DNA from: Acidobacteriota bacterium
GTDB taxonomy: Bacteria; Acidobacteriota; Vicinamibacteria; Vicinamibacterales; 2-12-FULL-66-21
Reading direction: 5' to 3'
DNA: 5,620 bases
Assembly: GCA_013362195.1 (NCBI GenBank)
Contig: JABFWM010000078.1
Span: 1-5,620, forward strand
Positions 4,928 to 5,620 of the stretch are shown one piece after another. The number at the start of each line of letters is the position of its first letter. Within the stretch, counting starts at the first letter, position 1. The notes under the pieces were generated by a model, which worked only from the letters and a program-made list of their open reading frames with translations, was not told the origin of the DNA and made no database searches. A program made the position numbers and the translations under genes.

Positions 4928-5620
4928 GTGGCGGTCATCCACACCACGCGCGCCGTCGTGCTCGCGCGCGGCCTCGGGACCCGCATGCGCGAAGCCGACC
5001 CCGCCGTCACGCTCACGCCCGATCAGCAGCGCTCGGCGGACGCCGGCCTGAAGCCGATGATGCCGATCAACGGCCGGCCGTTCATCGACTACGTCCTCGG
5101 CGCCGCCGGCGATGCCGGCGTGACCGACGTCGCGCTCGTCGTCGCGCCGGATCACGAGATCATCCGACGGCATTTCGACGCGCACGCGCCGGCCAGGCTG
5201 CGCGTCGCCTTCGTCGTGCAGGACGCGCCGCTCGGGACCGCGAACGCGGTGCTCGCGGCGGAGCGATGGGCGGCAGGGGAGCCGTTTCTCGCGATGAACG
5301 CCGATAATCTGTATCCCGTGCCGGCGCTCCGCGATCTGGCGGCGCTCGACGAACCCGGCCTGCTCGCCTTCGAGGCCGGGGATCTGGTGCGGACGAGCAA
5401 CATCCCCGCGGATCGCGTCAAGGCGTTTGCGATCGTCGAGGCCGACGAGCAGGGCTATCTCACGCGCGTGATCGAAAAACCAGGGGAGCTTCCACCGGAC
5501 GACCAGGGGCTTCCACCTGACGACGAGGTGCTTCCACCTGAAGGTGGAAGCTACGGGATCTCGAAAAAAGATCCCGCGAAAGACGATCGGGCGAAAGGGG
5601 ATCCCGCGAACGGGGATGCC
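4928..5620 (+). CDS. Sugar-phosphate nucleotidyltransferase, N-terminal part, with repeat-expanded loop
   Basis: The frame starts at GTG (4928), 7 bases after the GH109-type frame, and is open to the window end (231 codons), so the C-terminus is missing. Residues 9-21 (AVVLARGLGTRMR) form the nucleotide-binding signature of NTP-transferases; GLKPMMPINGRPFIDYVL (40-57) supplies the usual Lys, QDAPLGTANAVLAAE (98-112) the nucleotide loop and NADN (124-127) the metal-binding Asp. Such enzymes join a sugar 1-phosphate to an NTP, giving a nucleotide sugar and pyrophosphate; the sugar and base cannot be read. After VIEKP (to residue 185) normal sequence stops. Residues 186-231 are encoded by a 21-bp tandem repeat, a REP-like hairpin and a 15-bp tandem repeat, giving a Pro/Asp/Lys-rich, probably disordered insertion. 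The frame stays open, so the gene may still be functional. The GTG start gives a plausible N-terminus, but no clear Shine-Dalgarno precedes it. Confidence 0.86.
   Translation, partial: MAVIHTTRAVVLARGLGTRMREADPAVTLTPDQQRSADAGLKPMMPINGRPFIDYVLGAAGDAGVTDVALVVAPDHEIIRRHFDAHAPARLRVAFVVQDAPLGTANAVLAAERWAAGEPFLAMNADNLYPVPALRDLAALDEPGLLAFEAGDLVRTSNIPADRVKAFAIVEADEQGYLTRVIEKPGELPPDDQGLPPDDEVLPPEGGSYGISKKDPAKDDRAKGDPANGDA
5488..5550 (+). repeat. 21-bp tandem repeat inside the nucleotidyltransferase gene
   Basis: GCTTCCACC occurs at 5488, 5509 and 5530, exactly 21 bases apart, with similar spacers (GGACGACCAGGG and TGACGACGAGGT). The period is a multiple of three, so the frame reads as seven-residue repeats LPPDDQG, LPPDDEV, LPPEGGS. 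The third unit merges into the hairpin ending at 5554. Confidence 0.85.
5530..5554 (-). repeat. REP-like hairpin (GTAG header) inside the nucleotidyltransferase gene
   Basis: On the minus strand it reads GTAG, CTTCCACC, loop TTCA, GGTGGAAG, C; on the plus strand the 9-bp stem is GCTTCCACC/GGTGGAAGC around TGAA (5530-5551). GTAG plus an 8-bp stem plus a TTYA loop is the same architecture as the intergenic repeats at 805-902, although the stem sequence differs. This fits a second REP family in the same genome. Confidence 0.72.
5570..5620 (+). repeat. 15-bp tandem repeat in coding sequence, running off the window
   Basis: Units start at 5570, 5585 and 5600 with the pattern GATCCCGCGAAAGAC, GATCGGGCGAAAGGG, GATCCCGCGAACGGG, then GATGCC begins a further unit or the exit. 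A shorter relative (GATCTCGAAAAAA, from 5557) precedes them. In frame they encode five-residue repeats DPAKD, DRAKG, DPANG, a charged, flexible linker. Confidence 0.82.

Noticed and set aside
3571..5016. Very long minus-strand open frame (481 codons) opposite the GH109-type gene
   Set aside because: Its Arg/Val/His-rich translation matches no family, while the plus strand carries clear GH109 and nucleotidyltransferase motifs.

Overview
The window is GC-rich (apart from one AT-rich promoter gap), with strong G/C third-position bias. It has a twin-arginine-exported GH109-type protein, a LacI-sensor GntR regulator and several GTAG-headed hairpin repeats of the REP type. This mix suggests an Acidobacteriota genome, perhaps Vicinamibacteria. 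That placement is inference from gene style and repeats, because no rRNA or other taxonomic marker is present.

Layout. (1) Bases 1-750 (+) hold the C-terminal part of a radical SAM enzyme that begins before the window. Its C-terminal domain resembles the MJ0619/tetraether-synthase-like group. (2) Bases 751-1151 are non-coding: three decaying copies of a GTAG-type hairpin repeat, a strong rho-independent terminator, then about 200 bases with no supported gene. (3) Bases 1152-2288 (-) encode an AraR-like regulator, a GntR winged helix fused to a LacI-type sugar-binding sensor. (4) A 105-base AT-rich divergent control region (2289-2393) contains two imperfect palindromes and overlapping promoter-like elements facing both ways. 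(5) Bases 2394-3442 (+) encode a HAD-superfamily phosphatase and, overlapping by one base, a 74-residue three-helix membrane protein of the YgjV/CBU_0592/SemiSWEET-like type. (6) Bases 3586-4920 (+) encode a Tat-exported GH109-type (Gfo/Idh/MocA fold) glycosidase interrupted by one in-frame TAG at codon 339. (7) From 4928 to the window end (+) runs a GTG-started sugar-phosphate nucleotidyltransferase. Its reading frame passes through a REP-like hairpin, a 21-bp tandem repeat and a 15-bp tandem repeat without a stop.

How the genes may work together. The regulator, phosphatase and small membrane protein look like one compact sugar-responsive module: the regulator would bind the palindromes between the divergent genes and control both itself and the phosphatase/membrane-protein pair. 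The GH109-type protein and the nucleotidyltransferase, 7 bases apart, form a second unit linked to amino-sugar or glycan turnover and nucleotide-sugar or sugar-phosphate metabolism. I see no defence system, CRISPR, tRNA or rRNA. The most unusual features are the repeat expansion inside the nucleotidyltransferase, the single nonsense codon in an otherwise intact GH109-type frame, and the operator pair in the divergent promoter.
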